Positions 8,441 to 16,899 of a DNA stretch of 64,000 bases are shown one piece after another. Source of the stretch: Kutzneria viridogrisea (lineage in GTDB: Bacteria; Actinomycetota; Actinomycetes; Mycobacteriales; Pseudonocardiaceae); contig JACJID010000003.1 of assembly GCA_014138725.1 (NCBI GenBank), positions 682,001 through 746,000 of the forward strand. Reading direction: 5' to 3'. The position numbers and the translations under genes were made by a program. The notes below the pieces were generated by a model. It was not told where the DNA came from. It made no database searches and saw nothing but the letters and a program-made list of their open reading frames with translations. Within the stretch, counting starts at the first letter, position 1; each line of letters starts with the position of its first letter.

Positions 8441-9805
8441 TCACACGCGCACGAGGCGGGCCAACAGCACCGCGGAGGGCACCGGGTGTGCACCCCGCCT
8501 GCGCACCGAGTCGGCCACCGCGCGGTCGGAGGTGACCACAACCACAGGCCGCCCCTCCGGCTCGGCGGTCACCAGCGCGCGGATCACGTCGTCGGCGAGC
8601 ACCCCGGGGTCGCTGAACAGCACCCGCACCCCGCGCGGGCTGGCCGAGGGCACCGCCACCACCCCGGCCCCGTCGAAGACCACCGTCACCTCGGCGCCGG
8701 TCCTGGCCGCCAGCACGGCCATCTGGTGCACCAGCCGGTCCCGCTGGTCGGCCAGCGGCAGCTCCGGGTAGCCCGTCTTGGTGACGTTGTAGCCATCCAC
8801 CACCAGGTGCACCGCGGGCAACGCGAGCAGCCGGTCCAGGGCCGCCGGGTCCTCCACCCGCCCTACCGCGCCCTGTGCGGCGGTCGCCCCCCGCACCATG
8901 TCGGCCGGACGCGGACCCGTGCCCCCGCCCAGCGCGAGTTCCCTGCGCAGCCCCGTCACCGCCCCGTCCAGGGTTTCCACCAGCAGGGCGAGCCGCACCT
9001 CGTCGGCCTGCCGCGCCTCGCGCGCCGACTGCCTGGCCACCTCCGCCTCGGCCGCCGCCCGGCGGGCCTTCGCCCGCTCCAACTCCGCGCGCTCCCGCTC
9101 CCGGTCGCGCTCCGCGGCCAGCGCCTTGACCTCGGCCTGTGCCTGCGTGCGCGCCCGATCCGCCTCGGTCGTCGCCGCCTCGGCCCGGTCCTTGGCCTCG
9201 CGGAGTTTGACGCCCTGTTCGCGCAAGCGTTTGCGCAGCCGCTCCAGCTCGGTGTCCCGCTCCTGCGCGAGCCGTGCCTCCGCGCCCTGCGTGGCGTCCA
9301 GTTCGCCGCGCAGCCGCTCCAGCTCCGACTCCAGCCGTTCCGCCCTGGTCACCGCGTTGTCCCGCTCCAGGCGCAGCTGTGCCTCGCCCGCCCGGCGCGC
9401 GACCAGTTCCAGGTAGTGCACCGCCACCGGGTCGCCCAGCAGCACCGCGGCCGTCGCCGCCGCGACCGGATCCGGGGCCGTCAGGTCCAGCACGCTGGGC
9501 CGGTGCTCCCGGCACCACTCCAGCACCGCCGTGCGGAACGCCGCGGAGTCGCGCAGACCCGCCAGCAGCGCGCCGCCCCCCAGCCGTGCCCGCTTGGCCG
9601 GGGCGAACCTCGCCACCGCCTTGACCTGCTGCGGGACGTCGACCCGCGCGAGCGCGCCCACCGCCTCGGCGCCGATCTCCGCCAGCCGCGAGCGCACGGC
9701 GTCGGGCAGCGCGGACCAATCCACTGTGGACGGCTCCTCCGCACCGTCCACGGCGGACAGCTCAGGCTCCTGACCCGGCTCATCGGGCTCGGCTGACGGC
9801 GACAC
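8441..9805 (-). CDS. NYN/YacP-like PIN-fold nuclease with coiled coil
   Basis: A 454-residue protein in three parts: an acidic N-terminal region with helical sequence (1-150), a very charged coiled coil (~150-260, repeated RAE/ERD/RLR), and a C-terminal PIN-like NYN domain starting at HLVVDGYNV. DGYN supplies the first metal-binding Asp; FDGAG, SDPGVLADD and TSDRAVADSV supply later acidic residues. The family (DUF901/YacP, Rae1-like) contains ribosome-associated endoribonucleases, so RNA cleavage is a fair inference. GTG start with a TAGCCT box 6 bases before it, hence probably leaderless. Confidence 0.78.
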   Translation of the reverse strand: MSPSAEPDEPGQEPELSAVDGAEEPSTVDWSALPDAVRSRLAEIGAEAVGALARVDVPQQVKAVARFAPAKRARLGGGALLAGLRDSAAFRTAVLEWCREHRPSVLDLTAPDPVAAATAAVLLGDPVAVHYLELVARRAGEAQLRLERDNAVTRAERLESELERLRGELDATQGAEARLAQERDTELERLRKRLREQGVKLREAKDRAEAATTEADRARTQAQAEVKALAAERDRERERAELERAKARRAAAEAEVARQSAREARQADEVRLALLVETLDGAVTGLRRELALGGGTGPRPADMVRGATAAQGAVGRVEDPAALDRLLALPAVHLVVDGYNVTKTGYPELPLADQRDRLVHQMAVLAARTGAEVTVVFDGAGVVAVPSASPRGVRVLFSDPGVLADDVIRALVTAEPEGRPVVVVTSDRAVADSVRRRGAHPVPSAVLLARLVRV

Positions 9806-9811
9806 CCCACA

Positions 9812-9817
9812 AGGCTA
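9812..9817 (-). promoter_or_regulatory. Leaderless -10 box of the NYN nuclease gene
   Basis: TAGCCT on the minus strand followed by six bases and the GTG start, so transcription likely starts at or next to the start codon. Confidence 0.6.
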
Positions 9818-9845
9818 GTGGTCACGCCTCGCCCCCACACCCCGC

Positions 9846-9957
9846 GAGTCCCGTCCTGGCGCACGCGAGTCCCGCTGAGCCGCACACGAGTCCCGGCCAG
9901 GGGCGCACGAGTCCCGGTGAGCAGCACACGAGTCCCGGCCGGGGGTGCACGAGTCCC
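9846..9957 (+). repeat. 21-bp phased GAGTCCC array, six copies
   Basis: GAGTCCC begins at 9846, 9867, 9888, 9909, 9930 and 9951, exactly every 21 bases. The 14 bases between cores are only loosely conserved (often ending GCACAC or GCGCAC). Same family as the arrays near 12.6-12.8 kb and 27.5 kb. It lies between two divergent genes, directly left of the multi-hairpin elements. The reading frame open across it is heptapeptide-like low-complexity sequence, which I do not consider a gene. Confidence 0.9.
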
Positions 9958-10001
9958 ACCCACCGACGCACGAGGCCACCCGACTCGCCCACCCCGCCCC
10001 C

Positions 10002-10136
10002 GCGTCTTCGCGCCGGTCTCTGGACCGCCGGCCCGAGATGATCACATCTGTCCAGTGATCATCTCGGGACAGGGAAGAGACCGGACCTCAGCGAAGACGC
10101 CGCGCCCCGGAGGGGCGCCAAGAACACAGCGGGCCC
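10002..10136 (+). repeat. Modular multi-hairpin repeat, copy 1 (3' truncated)
   Basis: Nested inverted repeats: GCGTCTTCGC/GCGAAGACGC outside, CGGTCTCT/AGAGACCG within, and an inner perfect 14-bp stem CCCGAGATGATCAC/GTGATCATCTCGGG with loop ATCTGTCCA. A second small hairpin GCGCCCC-GGA-GGGGCGC follows. It stops at GCGGGCCC where copy 2 begins in tandem. The same architecture with different but still complementary stems recurs in copies 2 and 3. Confidence 0.88.
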
Positions 10137-10346
10137 GCGTCTTCGCGCCGGTCTCTGGACCGCGGGCTCAGGTCGACCGCATCTGTCCAGCGGTCGACCT
10201 GAGACAAGGGAAGAGACCGGACCTCAGCGAAGACGCCGCGATCCGGAGGATCGCAGAGAGCGCAGCGGGCCCAGCATCCGACCAGGCCCGCTCGGGGCGC
10301 CCGCGTCAGTCCAGCGGGCGCCCCGAGCACCCCGCCAAGCGACCGC
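10137..10346 (+). repeat. Modular multi-hairpin repeat, copy 2 (fullest copy)
   Basis: Same outer stems as copy 1. The inner stem is CTCAGGTCGACCGC/GCGGTCGACCTGAG with the loop ATCTGTCCA unchanged, and the small hairpin is GCGATCC-GGA-GGATCGC. A third hairpin follows: 14-bp stem CTCGGGGCGCCCGC/GCGGGCGCCCCGAG with 9-base loop GTCAGTCCA. Stems change on both sides at once relative to the other copies while loops stay constant, which indicates selection on, or copying of, the folded structure. Confidence 0.9.
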
Positions 10347-10376
10347 CGCACACCGGAAACTGTCAGACCCACCCAC

Positions 10377-10382
10377 TAGCGT
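10377..10382 (+). promoter_or_regulatory. Leaderless -10 box of the DnaQ/GIY-YIG gene
   Basis: TAGCGT followed by eight bases and the ATG; no Shine-Dalgarno sequence is present, consistent with a leaderless message. Confidence 0.5.
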
Positions 10383-10390
10383 CCCCACCG

Positions 10391-12109
10391 ATGACCACGA
10401 CTGCCACCGACGACTCCCAGCTCTCGTTCGACGAGCTGGGCACACCGCTGCGCGAGACCACGTTCGTCGTGGTCGACCTGGAGACCACCGGGGGCAGGCA
10501 CGGCGAGGACGCGATCACCGAGATCGGCGCGGTGAAGGTGCGTGGCGGCGAGGTGCTGGGCGAGTTCGGCACCCTGGTGAACCCGGGGCGGCCCATCCCG
10601 CTGGAGATCGTGCGGCTGACCGGGATCACCGAGGCGATGGTCTATCCGGCTCCGCCGGTGGCCGAGGTGCTGCCCGCGTTCCTGGAGTTCGCGGCGGGTG
10701 CGGTGCTCGTGGCGCACAACGCGGGCTTCGACACGGGCTTCCTCAAGGCGGCCTGCACCCGGCACGGCTACGCGTGGCCGAAACCGCCGGTGCTGTGCAC
10801 GGTGAAGCTGGCCAGGCGGGTGCTCACCAGGGACGAGGCGCCCAGCTGCAAGTTGTCCGCGCTGGCGGCGATGTTCAGCGCGTCCACGACCCCGAACCAC
10901 CGCGCGCTGGACGACGCACGGGCCACTGTGGACGTGCTGCACGCCCTGCTGGAACGGCTCGGGCCGCTGGGTGTGCACTCGCTGGAGGAGCTGTTCGACT
11001 ACTTACCCGAGGTGACGCCCGCACAGCGCCGCAAGCGCACGCTGGCCGCGGGCCTGCCGAGCGCCTCCGGTGTCTACATGTTCCGGGGACCGTCGGAGGA
11101 GGTCCTGTACGTCGGGACCGCGAGCGACCTGCGCAGGCGGGTGCGGCAGTACTTCACCGGCAGCGAGAGCAGGGGGCGCATCCGGGAGATGGTCGCGCTG
11201 GCGACGCGGGTGGACACAGTGGTCTGTGCGCACTCGCTGGAGGCCGAGGTGCGTGAGTTGCGACTGCTGGCGGCGCACCGTCCCCAGTACAACCGGCGGT
11301 CGAAGAACCCGCAGGCGGGCTGGTGGGTGGTGCTCACCGAGGAGGCGTTCCCCCGGTTGTCGGTGGTGCGCCGGGCCAGGGACGGCGCGCTCGGCCCCTT
11401 CCGCACCCGCGGTGCCGCCGATTCGGCGGCCGCCGCGATCAGTGACGCCACCGGGCTGCGGACCTGCACCCAGCGGATCCCCGCCAAGGGGGCTCGGGGC
11501 ACGCCCTGCGCGCTGGCCGAGTTGGGCCGCTGCGGCGCACCGTGCGCGGGCCGACAGGACGTGGCGTCCTACGCCCTGGGCGCACAGGCCGTGCAGGACC
11601 TGGCCTCGGGGCAGAGCACCGCCCCGTTCGAACGGCTGGCCGCCCAGCTGGCGGAGTTGGCTGCCACGGAGCGGTTCGAGGAGGCTGCGCTGCGCCGTGA
11701 CCGGCTCGCCAACCTGGTGCGCGCCGTGGACCGCGGTCAGCGCATGGCGGCGTTGGCGGCGCTGCCGGAGGTCGTCGCCGCCCGTCCGGACGAGCACGGC
11801 GGCTGGGAGTTCGCCGTGGTGCGGCACGGCAGGTTGGCCTCAGCCGGAGTGGCCAGGCGGGGTACACCGCCCATGCCGGTGGTGGCGGCACTGGTCGCGG
11901 CCGCGGAGACCGTGCTGCCCGGTGAGGGCCCGCTGCGTGGTGCGCCCGCGGAGGAGACCGGGGTGGTGCTGCGCTGGCTAGCCAGGCAGGGCACCCGGCT
12001 GGTGCACTGCGACCAGCCCTGGTCGGTGCCTGTGCGGTCAGCGGCTGTCTGGCTGGACTGGGTGGACCGCGCCGTCGCGGGGAGAGGGGGCTACCAGGGC
12101 GCCAACTGA
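10391..12109 (+). CDS. DnaQ-type 3'-5' exonuclease fused to UvrC-like GIY-YIG domain
   Basis: A 572-residue fusion. The N-terminal ~180 residues are a DEDD exonuclease of the DNA polymerase III epsilon type (VVDLETTGG with D29/E31, later HNAGFD and HRALDDA). The middle is a GIY-YIG nuclease domain (SGVYMFRG...VLYVGTASDLRRRV). The C-terminal part resembles the cysteine-containing and helical middle region of UvrC, but UvrC's RNase-H-like endonuclease is absent. The architecture is that of Rv2191 and other actinobacterial proteins, presumed to act in DNA repair. The ATG is chosen because the DnaQ fold begins there; the upstream open frame runs through repeats. The last 72 bases overlap the convergent GNAT gene. 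Confidence 0.88.
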   Translation: MTTTATDDSQLSFDELGTPLRETTFVVVDLETTGGRHGEDAITEIGAVKVRGGEVLGEFGTLVNPGRPIPLEIVRLTGITEAMVYPAPPVAEVLPAFLEFAAGAVLVAHNAGFDTGFLKAACTRHGYAWPKPPVLCTVKLARRVLTRDEAPSCKLSALAAMFSASTTPNHRALDDARATVDVLHALLERLGPLGVHSLEELFDYLPEVTPAQRRKRTLAAGLPSASGVYMFRGPSEEVLYVGTASDLRRRVRQYFTGSESRGRIREMVALATRVDTVVCAHSLEAEVRELRLLAAHRPQYNRRSKNPQAGWWVVLTEEAFPRLSVVRRARDGALGPFRTRGAADSAAAAISDATGLRTCTQRIPAKGARGTPCALAELGRCGAPCAGRQDVASYALGAQAVQDLASGQSTAPFERLAAQLAELAATERFEEAALRRDRLANLVRAVDRGQRMAALAALPEVVAARPDEHGGWEFAVVRHGRLASAGVARRGTPPMPVVAALVAAAETVLPGEGPLRGAPAEETGVVLRWLARQGTRLVHCDQPWSVPVRSAAVWLDWVDRAVAGRGGYQGAN

Positions 12110-12568
12110 TCGGCTGAGTTCCACCCCGCCACCGCGCGGGCCGAAACCGAGGCTCTCGTAAAGGCCCCGGCCGTCTTCGGTGGCGTGTAGGTCGAGCGCG
12201 GGCACCTCGCGGGCGTCCAGTTCGGCGAGCAACGCCACCATGACCGCACGCGCCATGCCGTGCCGCCGCCACTGCGGGTCTGTGCAGACGTTGCTGATGT
12301 GCGCCGACACCCCGGTCGGGTTGCCGGGCCTGGGCACGCCCCGGCGCAGCTGTGCGAGCGCGGCACAGGCCAAGCCCTGACCCTCGGGCACGTCGATCAC
12401 CAGGCACACGAAGTCCGCGCCGCCCAGTTCGCGGGCGAAGTGGTCCACGCAGGGCTGACGCCACGAGGTGTCGGCCAGGTCCACACCCATCGCGGCGAAC
12501 ATGTGCTCACGCAGCCGCACCAACTCGTCGGCATCATCCGCGACCGCCGGTCGCACCGCCCAACTCAT
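12038..12568 (-). CDS. GNAT-family N-acetyltransferase
   Basis: A 176-residue GNAT protein: N-terminal AVRPAVADDADELVRLRE, the acetyl-CoA loop region QWRRHGMARAVMVALLAEL and a closing strand near GRGLYESLGFGPRGG. The substrate cannot be told. The ATG is at the start of the fold; the upstream in-frame codons run into repeat DNA. Its last 24 codons lie antisense to the end of the DnaQ/GIY-YIG gene; both frames look genuine, since the family alignment extends to YESLGFGPRG just before the overlap, although the tail beyond it (PSPRDGAVHP) is low-complexity. Confidence 0.75.
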   Translation of the reverse strand: MSWAVRPAVADDADELVRLREHMFAAMGVDLADTSWRQPCVDHFARELGGADFVCLVIDVPEGQGLACAALAQLRRGVPRPGNPTGVSAHISNVCTDPQWRRHGMARAVMVALLAELDAREVPALDLHATEDGRGLYESLGFGPRGGGVELSRSVGALVAPSPRDGAVHPVQPDSR

Positions 12569-12597
12569 GGGCCCACCGTATGACCCCACCACCCCGC

Positions 12598-12822
12598 GAG
12601 TCCCGCGCACAGGAGCATGAGTCCCGCCCAGCCGCCGCCGAGTCCCGCAGTGGTCTCGGGTGGATCAGCACCCAGGCACGGCGGAGAGCGGGATTCGCCC
12701 CCTGGAGGGCGGGACTCACGCACCCCAAAGCGGAACTCGCCCCCCAGAGAGCGGGACTCGCGCGCCCCAGAACGGGACTCGCCACCCAGACGACGGGACT
12801 CGCGCGCTGCGGGGCGGGACTC
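12598..12822. repeat. 21-bp phased GAGTCCC array with orientation switch
   Basis: Three forward GAGTCCC cores (12598, 12619, 12640) are followed by seven inverted cores GGGACTC or one-base variants (12690, 12711, 12732, 12753, 12774, 12795, 12816). Every step within each block is exactly 21 bases. The two blocks face each other across a 43-base spacer. The gap between the GNAT gene and the Lrp-type gene holds nothing else except the Lrp promoter. Confidence 0.9.
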
Positions 12823-12878
12823 GGGGTGGGTGGGGTGGCGCCTAGGATCGGAGGCCCACCAGCTGAGGAGGTCCCGTC

Positions 12879-13163
12879 GTGATCACGGCGATCGTGTTGA
12901 TCAAGGCTACCGCGGAGACGATCCCCGACGCGGCGCAGGCGATCGCCGACGTCGAGGGCGTGCAGGAGGTCTACTCCTGCGCGGGCGACGTCGATCTGAT
13001 CGCGCTGGTGAAGGTCGCCCAGCACGAGGACCTGGCAGCGCTGGTCCCCGGCGAGATCAGCAAGGTGCCCGGCGTGCTGTCCACCGACACGCACATCGCC
13101 TTCCGCTCCTACTCGCGGCGGGACACCGAGGACACCTTCTCGGCGGGCCTGGACGGCGCCTGA
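12879..13163 (+). CDS. Lrp/AsnC ligand-binding (RAM) domain protein
   Basis: A 94-residue stand-alone Lrp/AsnC C-terminal (RAM) domain without a helix-turn-helix: ITAIVLIKATAETIPDAAQAIADVEGVQEVYSCAGDVDLIALV shows the beta-alpha-beta ferredoxin-like pattern (quoted in two halves in the family: VLIKATAE and GDVDLIALVKV). Such proteins oligomerise and bind amino acids or similar ligands and may modulate full-length Lrp regulators. The GTG start has a strong GAGGAGGT 6 bases upstream, with a likely TAGGAT -10 box about 30 bases before the start. It converges on qcrB across a strong terminator. Confidence 0.85.
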   Translation: MITAIVLIKATAETIPDAAQAIADVEGVQEVYSCAGDVDLIALVKVAQHEDLAALVPGEISKVPGVLSTDTHIAFRSYSRRDTEDTFSAGLDGA

Positions 13164-13171
13164 GACCGCAC

Positions 13172-13216
13172 AACGAGTGAGGCCCCCAGCCGCAGTGGCT
13201 GGGGGCCTCACTCGTT
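13172..13216. terminator. Bidirectional terminator between Lrp-type gene and qcrB
   Basis: Perfect 20-base arms (AACGAGTGAGG + CCCCCAGCC and its complement) with loop GCAGT, placed between two convergent stops. One of the most stable hairpins in the window. Confidence 0.9.
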
Positions 13217-13225
13217 GCAGGAGCG

Positions 13226-14896
13226 TCAGTCCTTGGGGGCCTGAGCCTTGCCAGCCAGCTGCTTGGGCTGGTCCGCGGACTCCTCGTCGCTGTGCTGCGC
13301 GGCACGGGCCTTGGCCAGGGCAGCGGTCTCCTCGGCCGGGTCGGGGCTGAGGAAGCCACCCGCCACCGGCTCGCCCGCGGCACCGAGCTTGTTCATCTTC
13401 TTGGGCACGGGAGCGCCCTGGTAGGCCAGCTCCACCGGGTGGCCGTGGTCGTCCACCGGGCCCAGCGGCTGGTGCAGCTCGATGAACTCACCGTGCGGCA
13501 GCCGCTTGATGATGCCGGTCTCCACGCCGTGCTCGAGCACCTCGCGGTCACCGCGCTGCAGGCCGATGCAGATCCGGTAGGTCACCCAGTACGCCAGCGG
13601 CGGCAGGACCAGCAGGCCGATGCGGCCGATCCAGGTCGTCGCGTTCAACGAGATGTTGAACTTGTCGGCGATGATGTCGTTACCGCCGGCCAGCAGCGTG
13701 ACCATGAAGAACGTGATGGCCATCATGCCCAGGCTGGTGCGGACGGGCACGTCGCGCGGGCGCTGCAACAGGTTGTGGTGCGCCGTGTCCCCGGTGAGCT
13801 TGCGCTCGATCCACGGGTAGGCCGCGGCCAGACCGGTCAGCAGCGGGAGGCCCGCGATGAACGGCCAGAACGGCGCCGGGATCGTGTAGTCCCCGAGCGG
13901 GCCCAGGTGCAGGTAGGTCTCCCAGGCGGGCCACAGTCGGACCAGGCCGTCGGTCCAGCCCATGTACCAGTCGGGCTGCGAACCGGAGGAGATCTGCGCC
14001 GGGTTGTACGGGCCGAAGTTCCAGATCGGGTTGATCTGGAACAGGCCGCTCATGGCCGCCAGCACGCCGACCACGATGGCGAAGAAGCCGCCACCCTTGG
14101 CCGCGAACACCGGCATGATGCGCACGCCGACGACGTTGGTCTCCTTGCGGCGCACGCCGGGGAACTGCGTGTGCTTCTGGTACCAGACCAGCCCCAGGTG
14201 CACGGCGATCAGCGCGAGGATGATGGCCGGCAGCAGCAGGATGTGCAGCGTGTACATCCTGGGCACGATGACCGTGCCGGGGAACTCCGAACCGAACAGC
14301 AGGTACGCGGCCCAGGTGCCGATCACCGGGATCGACTCGATCAGGCCGAACATGACGCGCAGACCGGTACCGGACAGCAGGTCGTCGGGCAGGCCGTAGC
14401 CGAAGAAGCCCTCCATCGCGCCGAGCATGAACAGCACGACGCCGATGACCCAGTTGACCTCGCGCGGGCGGCGGAACGCACCGGTGAAGAAGATCCGGAG
14501 CATGTGCGCCACGATCGCCGACATGAACAGCAGCGCCGCCCAGTGGTGGATCTGCCGCACGAACAAACCGCCGCGGACCTCGAAGGACAGGTCCAGCGCG
14601 GACTGGAAGGCCCGCGACATGTTCACGCCGCGCAGGTTGGTGAAGGGACCGTTGTAGGTCACTTCCTGCATCGACGGGTCGAAGAACAGCGCCAGGTAGG
14701 TGCCGGACAGCAGCAGCACGATGAAGCTGTACAGCGCGATCTCACCGAGCAGGAAGGACCAGTGCGTCGGGAAGACCTTGTTCAGCTGGCGCCGCATGCC
14801 CTTGGCGAGGTGGTACCGGTCGTCGGCCCACTTCGCGGCGCCACCGGCGATCCGGGTCGCCGCGTTCACCGGCTTGGTCGGAGAGGTGCCGCTCAT
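13226..14896 (-). CDS. qcrB: Cytochrome bc1 complex cytochrome b subunit
   Basis: The 556-residue cytochrome b of the actinobacterial bcc complex, oxidising menaquinol at the membrane and passing electrons to the Rieske protein and QcrC. About eight or nine membrane helices. Heme-ligand His pairs are visible in [21 protein letters not shown] and [17 protein letters not shown]. The Qo loop reads PDWY, the actinobacterial form of PEWY. A long hydrophilic C-terminal tail (~100 residues ending in QAPKD), typical of actinobacteria, follows the last helix. Start overlaps the qcrA stop by four bases (ATGA). Third gene of qcrC-qcrA-qcrB. Confidence 0.97.
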   Translation of the reverse strand: MSGTSPTKPVNAATRIAGGAAKWADDRYHLAKGMRRQLNKVFPTHWSFLLGEIALYSFIVLLLSGTYLALFFDPSMQEVTYNGPFTNLRGVNMSRAFQSALDLSFEVRGGLFVRQIHHWAALLFMSAIVAHMLRIFFTGAFRRPREVNWVIGVVLFMLGAMEGFFGYGLPDDLLSGTGLRVMFGLIESIPVIGTWAAYLLFGSEFPGTVIVPRMYTLHILLLPAIILALIAVHLGLVWYQKHTQFPGVRRKETNVVGVRIMPVFAAKGGGFFAIVVGVLAAMSGLFQINPIWNFGPYNPAQISSGSQPDWYMGWTDGLVRLWPAWETYLHLGPLGDYTIPAPFWPFIAGLPLLTGLAAAYPWIERKLTGDTAHHNLLQRPRDVPVRTSLGMMAITFFMVTLLAGGNDIIADKFNISLNATTWIGRIGLLVLPPLAYWVTYRICIGLQRGDREVLEHGVETGIIKRLPHGEFIELHQPLGPVDDHGHPVELAYQGAPVPKKMNKLGAAGEPVAGGFLSPDPAEETAALAKARAAQHSDEESADQPKQLAGKAQAPKD

Positions 14897-16017
14897 GAGT
14901 TGCGCTCCCAGAAGGCGGGGCCGATCGGCTCGTTGAAGTCGGCCCTTGCCACGAAGTATCCGCTCTCGTCAACCGTGATCGGAAGCTGCGGCAGTGCGCG
15001 GGCCGCCGGGCCGAACACCGGCTTGGCGTACTCGAACACGTCGAACTGCGACTGGTGGCACGGGCAGAGCAGGCGCCCGGTCTGCTGCTCGTACAGCGAG
15101 GTCGGGCAGCCGAGGTGGGTGCAGATCTTGGAGTAGGCGTAGTAGTCGCCGTAGTTGTAGTCCTCCTGGCCCGCGCGCTTGGTCACGGCCTGGTCCGGGC
15201 GCAGCCGGATGAGCATGACCGGGTTGTCGGCGCGGTGCAGGGCGGCGGAGAGCTTCTCCTCGTCGTGCCGCTCCGACTCGCGGAACGGGAACACGGTCTC
15301 GAAGCCGCCCGCGTCCAGGTCCTCGGGGCGGATCAGCACGACGGCCTTGGGGTCACCGGTGTTGCGGCGCAGGTAGACCTTCTCGCCGTTCTGCGGCTTC
15401 CACCCGGTGTGCAGCAGCGAGTCCGGGGACTCCTTGTCCGCCCACGGGTTCTTCAGCATGCCGCCCAGGGGCAGCGCGACCAGGCCGAGACCCATCACGC
15501 CCGCGCCGAGACCGGCCGAACGCTTGACCAGGTTGCGGCGGGTGATGCCGCTGCGCACACCGGCGTCGGCCAGCTCGGCCAGCACCGTCTCCTGGTCGAC
15601 CTTGTCGGAGCCGCCGTCGTGGCGGTCCTGCACGGCCAGCTCGTGCGGGATGAACTTCTTGGTGTAGGTCAGCGCGCCGACACCCAGCGCCAGCACGGTC
15701 AGGCCCAGGAACAGGCCCACCAGCGGGGTGTAGAGGCTGTAGAGCAGGTGCCCCTCGGCGTTGGGCGACTCGTACTCCCAGGGCCAGAACAGGAACACGC
15801 CGAGGAAGGCCAGCCCGAACAGGGCGGCAAGCAGGAACCAGATGGCCACGCCGCGCTCGGCGCGCTTCTCGGCCTTGGTGCCCTTGACCGGCCACGGGTC
15901 CTCGTAGTGCACCAGCTCGACCCCGTCGAGCTTGGTGCCCAGCCGGACCAGCTGGTCACGGTCCATCTCCGCGAGCTCTGCCTCGGTGGGCAGCTTGTCC
16001 TCCTGCTCGCCACTCAT
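14893..16017 (-). CDS. qcrA: Rieske iron-sulfur subunit of the bcc complex
   Basis: A 374-residue actinobacterial Rieske protein: three membrane segments (about 57-77, 95-117, 168-187) and a C-terminal [2Fe-2S] domain. Ligands are C299/H301 in CTHLGC and C318/H321 in CPCH; C304 and C320 form the usual disulfide. RRNLVKR before the third helix is the Tat-type signal known for these proteins. It carries electrons from quinol to QcrC. The ATG is set by ATGA overlap with the qcrC stop and by similarity; the longer open frame is rejected. Confidence 0.96.
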   Translation of the reverse strand: MSGEQEDKLPTEAELAEMDRDQLVRLGTKLDGVELVHYEDPWPVKGTKAEKRAERGVAIWFLLAALFGLAFLGVFLFWPWEYESPNAEGHLLYSLYTPLVGLFLGLTVLALGVGALTYTKKFIPHELAVQDRHDGGSDKVDQETVLAELADAGVRSGITRRNLVKRSAGLGAGVMGLGLVALPLGGMLKNPWADKESPDSLLHTGWKPQNGEKVYLRRNTGDPKAVVLIRPEDLDAGGFETVFPFRESERHDEEKLSAALHRADNPVMLIRLRPDQAVTKRAGQEDYNYGDYYAYSKICTHLGCPTSLYEQQTGRLLCPCHQSQFDVFEYAKPVFGPAARALPQLPITVDESGYFVARADFNEPIGPAFWERNS

Positions 16018-16853
16018 GCCTTGGCTCCGATCCACAGGGTCACGCCGACCAGCGCGGCGATGCCCACGATCCACCCGATCAGGCCCTCGGAGATCGGGCC
16101 GAGCCCGCCGAGGGCGTTGCCGCCGGGGTTGTTGTTGCCGTCACTGACGGACTTGATGTACGCGATGATGTCCTTCTTCTCCGCCGGGGTGAGCTGGCGG
16201 TCGCCGAACACCGGCATGTTCTCCGGGCCGGTCAGCATCGCGGTGTAGATCTGGTCCTCGGTGACGCCCTCGAGCTCGGGCGCGAACTTGCCCGAGGAGA
16301 GCGCGCCGCCGCGGCCGGTGAAGCTGTGGCAGTTCGCGCAGTTGAGGCGGAACAGCTCGCCACCGCGTGCCGGGTCGTCACCGCGCAGCGCCTCACCGGT
16401 CTCGGTGGGCTTCTCCTTGCCGCCGCCGTGCGCCTGGATGTACGCGTCGATCGCGTCGATCTCCTCAGGCGTGAACTTGGCGGGCTTGCGGTTGGCCTCG
16501 GCGGTCTGCGCGGCCAGCGGCATGCGGCCGGTGGACAGCTGGAAGTAGGAGGCCGCGGAACCGACGCCGACCAGGCTGGGGCCGCGGTCCTTCACGCCCT
16601 CCAGGTTCTGGCCGTGACAGGTCACACAGGTGTTGTTGTAGAGCTGCTCGCCCTTCTGGAGGAGGGCGGAGGTGTCGGAGGCCTGCGCGGTCTGCGGCTC
16701 CGGCACGAACCCGGCGTACAGGGCCCCGGCGCCCAGCAGGGCGACGCCCAGGGCGAGCACACCGGAGATCCGCCGCTTGAGCTTCGACCGCGAGCGGGCG
16801 CGGCGGCCAGCCTTGGTCGTGCCCCCTGGCGAGGCGCTTGGCGTGGTGGTCAT
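16014..16853 (-). CDS. qcrC: Di-heme cytochrome c subunit of the bcc complex
   Basis: A 279-residue membrane-tethered di-heme cytochrome c with N-terminal anchor (~30-49), two CxxCH sites (CVTCH at 76-80 and CANCH at 172-176) and a C-terminal membrane helix. In actinobacteria it replaces soluble cytochrome c and delivers electrons straight to CtaC of the aa3 oxidase in a supercomplex. Methionine ligands are likely in GRMPL and ENMPVFG. It heads the overlapping qcrCAB unit; ctaE lies 46 bases upstream. Confidence 0.96.
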   Translation of the reverse strand: MTTTPSASPGGTTKAGRRARSRSKLKRRISGVLALGVALLGAGALYAGFVPEPQTAQASDTSALLQKGEQLYNNTCVTCHGQNLEGVKDRGPSLVGVGSAASYFQLSTGRMPLAAQTAEANRKPAKFTPEEIDAIDAYIQAHGGGKEKPTETGEALRGDDPARGGELFRLNCANCHSFTGRGGALSSGKFAPELEGVTEDQIYTAMLTGPENMPVFGDRQLTPAEKKDIIAYIKSVSDGNNNPGGNALGGLGPISEGLIGWIVGIAALVGVTLWIGAKA

Positions 16854-16899
16854 TGTTGCGGCAACCCTTGCTAGTCAGTTCGGGGCTGAACGCCCTACG

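Noticed and set aside
9815-10045. Minus-strand ORF encoding heptapeptide repeats (RDSCAPG type)
   Set aside because: Explained by the 21-base period of the GAGTCCC array; other arrays use other frames and both orientations.
9818-10390. Upstream extension of the DnaQ/GIY-YIG protein to an in-frame start at 9818
   Set aside because: The extension translates repeat DNA and lacks similarity; the exonuclease fold and a TAGCGT box support the ATG at 10391.
9846-12822. CRISPR array, suggested by the regularly spaced GAGTCCC copies
   Set aside because: Core is only 7 bases, spacers are similar to each other and 14 bases long, orientation switches, and no cas genes are present.
13292-15136. Plus-strand open frame of 614 codons over qcrB/qcrA
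   Set aside because: Antisense to certain respiratory genes; composition of a shadow frame.
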